Origin: an uncultured Spirochaetaceae bacterium | Lineage (GTDB): Bacteria; Spirochaetota; Spirochaetia; SZUA-6; Bin103 | Assembly (NCBI GenBank): GCA_913043885.1 | Contig: CAJWOB010000155.1 | Span: 1-6,442 of the forward strand | DNA length: 6,442 nucleotides | Direction: 5' to 3' | Shown: in pieces, positions 5,106-6,442 of the stretch | How the letters are laid out: the number at the start of each line of letters is the position of its first letter | Numbering within the stretch: position 1 is the stretch's first letter | Made by a program: the position numbers and the translations under genes | The notes under the pieces: model-generated | Databases searched by the model: none | What the model was told of the DNA's origin: nothing | Seen by the model: the letters and a program-made list of their open reading frames with translations, nothing else

Positions 5106-5894
5106 GTGCCGAGTGGCGAGCCCGCCCGCCGACGCCTGAGGCGTACCCCGCCGACACTCAAGCTGCTGTGCATATCCGATCACCGCGACCCGCTGGTGTA
5201 CAACCCGCACATCAAGGAGAGATTCGGCGACGTCGACGCGGTGGTGAGCGCCGGCGACCTCTCCTTCGAGTACTACGACTACGTGCTGAGCAGCCTCAAC
5301 AAGCCGCTGTTCTTCGTGTTCGGCAACCACAACCTGGAGCAACTGGCGCGATTCTCGCGCCGGTCCAGCGCCGGCGTGCTGCCGCTGGAGAGCGCTGCGG
5401 ACGCCCCAGCGCTGGGCGGGATCCATGTCGGCGAACGCGTCCACGTCGAGCGGCGGGCGGACGGCACGCGGTTGCTAGTGGCGGGCCTTGGCGGCTCGCG
5501 GCGCTACAACGACGGCGGCAACCAGTTCAGCGAACGAGCCAGGGCGTGGCGAGTGCTGCGCGTGACGCCCCGGCTCTGGTACAACCGGCTCCGCTACGGG
5601 CGCTTCCTCGACATACTCGTCACCCACGCGCCGCCGCGAGGCATCGGCAACCGAGAAGATCTGCCCCACCAGGGCTTCCGGGTGTTCCTACGGTTCATGC
5701 GCCGCTGCCGCCCGCACTGTCTCATCCATGGCCACGTCCACCTCTACGACCGCAACGAGCGACGCGAGCACCGCTACGCCGACTGTAGGGTGGTTAACGC
5801 CTACGATCGCTGCGTGGTCGTGGTGGATGGCGGCGAGAGCTCCTCGCCGAGGAATCGCGAGAAGCTCTCGGCGAACGGCACCGCCGGCACGTAG
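5106..5894 (+). CDS. Calcineurin-like metallophosphoesterase
   Basis: GTG 5106 to TAG 5892-5894, 262 residues from this start. Metal-site motifs in order: CISDHRDP (22-29) as motif I, SAGDL (48-52) as motif II, FGNHN (72-76) as motif III, THAPP in the second half as motif IV, and HGHVHLY as the GHxH motif V. This is the calcineurin-like phosphoesterase fold, which uses a two-metal centre to cleave phosphomonoesters or phosphodiesters; class III cAMP phosphodiesterases belong to the same superfamily. Motif I reads D-H-R-D rather than D-x-H, and GNHN replaces the usual GNHD/E. I recall the same SDH.DPLVY pattern in spirochaete homologues. No signal peptide or membrane span is seen, so it is probably cytoplasmic. 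The start is uncertain: homologues begin near KLLCISD, no ATG lies there, and GTG 5106 adds an Arg-rich extension of about 18 residues. The frame is open back to ATG 4776, but that start would be antisense to the cyclase catalytic domain. The 3' end overlaps the next gene by 94 bases. Confidence 0.8.
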   Translation: MPSGEPARRRLRRTPPTLKLLCISDHRDPLVYNPHIKERFGDVDAVVSAGDLSFEYYDYVLSSLNKPLFFVFGNHNLEQLARFSRRSSAGVLPLESAADAPALGGIHVGERVHVERRADGTRLLVAGLGGSRRYNDGGNQFSERARAWRVLRVTPRLWYNRLRYGRFLDILVTHAPPRGIGNREDLPHQGFRVFLRFMRRCRPHCLIHGHVHLYDRNERREHRYADCRVVNAYDRCVVVVDGGESSSPRNREKLSANGTAGT

Positions 5895-6442
5895 CCGAGC
5901 TCCTTGACCGCTCGGATCATCGCCCGGCGACTTTCCCGAATCCACCTCATGTACACCAGCGGGAACGGCTCGTCGATGTCGGTAGCCCGGTAGGCGCTGA
6001 GCGCCGGCGAGTACACCTCGTCGTACCACTCACCTACCAGCTGCTCCAACCCCACCGGATGCCCTTCCCGATTTCGCAGGTAGCCGGCGTAGGTAACCAG
6101 TAGCTGCCGGAGCAGCGTCCGGCACCAGTCCTTGCGCCCCCTGGCGATCTGCGCCTCCGGTCGTAGCCGATGCAACCGGGTAATCCTCATGAATCGGTCG
6201 TACTCCTCGGCGGCGGTCGCTGCGGTGCGACGCAACGCACGACGTAGGCGTTGCGCCACGGCGGCAAAGGGGCGCCGCCGCCGCGCCACGCGGATGGTGT
6301 CGCGATAGGCAGCCACCAGACTGGTCTCTTGCCCCACTCGCTGCCATCGCCGCAGGACCTCGCAGATAACATCCAGCTCGTAGCGCCCGGGAAACAGCAG
6401 TAGCGCCACCTCGCGGCGCATGTAGTCGCGGATGATGCGGTG
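5801..6442 (-). CDS. Hypothetical protein, 5' end beyond window (possible ParB-nuclease-associated C-terminal domain)
   Basis: The frame is open from the right edge to TAG 5803-5801, giving 213 visible residues. The ATG at 6421-6419 is internal to an open frame that continues HRIIRDY upstream, so it is not necessarily the start. The protein is helical and very Arg-rich: residues such as YRDTIRVARRRRPF and RRALRRTAATAAEEYDRF precede a segment with TRLHRLRPEAQI, then LVGEWYDEVYSPALSAYR. The spacing 'RF...TRL..LRPEA.I ... (Q/H)..LG/R....(V).(W/L)E..V..WYD.VY.P....' resembles, from memory, the C-terminal region of a family annotated as ParB-like nuclease-domain transcriptional regulators. I could not align it and no ParB domain is visible. 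No signal peptide, membrane span or catalytic motif is apparent. The C terminus (SPPSTTTTQRS) is low-complexity and lies in the 94-base overlap with the convergent phosphoesterase gene, so it may be a non-conserved extension. Confidence 0.55.
   Translation of the reverse strand, partial: HRIIRDYMRREVALLLFPGRYELDVICEVLRRWQRVGQETSLVAAYRDTIRVARRRRPFAAVAQRLRRALRRTAATAAEEYDRFMRITRLHRLRPEAQIARGRKDWCRTLLRQLLVTYAGYLRNREGHPVGLEQLVGEWYDEVYSPALSAYRATDIDEPFPLVYMRWIRESRRAMIRAVKELGYVPAVPFAESFSRFLGEELSPPSTTTTQRS

Noticed and set aside
3974..5788. 604-residue plus-strand open frame
   Set aside because: It runs antisense through the catalytic domain of the cyclase and through the phosphoesterase in another frame. 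Its translation is low-complexity (His, Gly, Gln, Arg-rich) with no motifs. G+C-rich DNA commonly leaves such antisense frames open.
2673..5894. Anti-phage cyclic-nucleotide system (CBASS or Pycsar type)
   Set aside because: The cyclase is a membrane-anchored class III enzyme with ATP-specifying residues, not a CD-NTase. No effector with a nucleotide-binding, TIR, nuclease or pore-forming domain is visible nearby.
1..6442. CRISPR array, tRNA, rRNA or insertion sequence
   Set aside because: No regularly spaced direct repeats, cloverleaf-like sequence, rRNA segments, transposase motifs or long terminal inverted repeats were seen. The only repeat array is the 8-bp tandem at 5031-5062.

Overview
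The window is G+C-rich bacterial DNA with dense gene packing. It carries eight supportable protein-coding regions and no RNA genes, insertion sequences or CRISPR array that I can see. The organism cannot be named from this sequence. The pairing of a membrane-anchored class III cyclase bearing a helical-repeat tail with a metallophosphoesterase of the 'CISDH.DPLVY..' type recalls Spirochaetota. The sugar-hydrolase-like beta-propeller and the SAF-domain dehydrogenase recall large genomes of uncultured marine or host-associated bacteria. Both are inferences from remembered family patterns.

Left part (1-2709): the window opens in the last ~100 codons of a SAF-domain predicted homoserine dehydrogenase (+). 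After a ~120-base gap come two minus-strand genes with only 13 bases between them: an unrecognised 189-residue protein, then a 99-residue protein of a small conserved helical family. Diverging from these, with only 15 bases between the two start codons, is a 463-residue GH32/GH43-like five-bladed beta-propeller protein (+), probably an intracellular glycoside-processing enzyme.

Middle part (2673-4999): the propeller gene converges on, and overlaps by 37 bases, a minus-strand two-gene unit. Its first gene is a class III adenylate cyclase (cytoplasmic catalytic domain, one membrane span, helical-repeat tail). The second is a small ABC/SMC-type ATPase whose start codon overlaps the cyclase stop by four bases (ATGA), which predicts translational coupling.

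Right part (5000-6442): a ~106-base divergent intergenic region with an 8-bp tandem repeat separates the cyclase from a plus-strand calcineurin-like metallophosphoesterase. That gene converges on, and overlaps by 94 bases, the 3' end of an unrecognised minus-strand gene that runs off the right edge.

The most interesting unit is the divergent cyclase / metallophosphoesterase pair plus the coupled ATPase. A cyclic-nucleotide synthase beside a phosphoesterase from the superfamily that contains class III cAMP phosphodiesterases could form a synthesis/degradation module with an ATPase of unknown role. That functional link is a hypothesis from context only.
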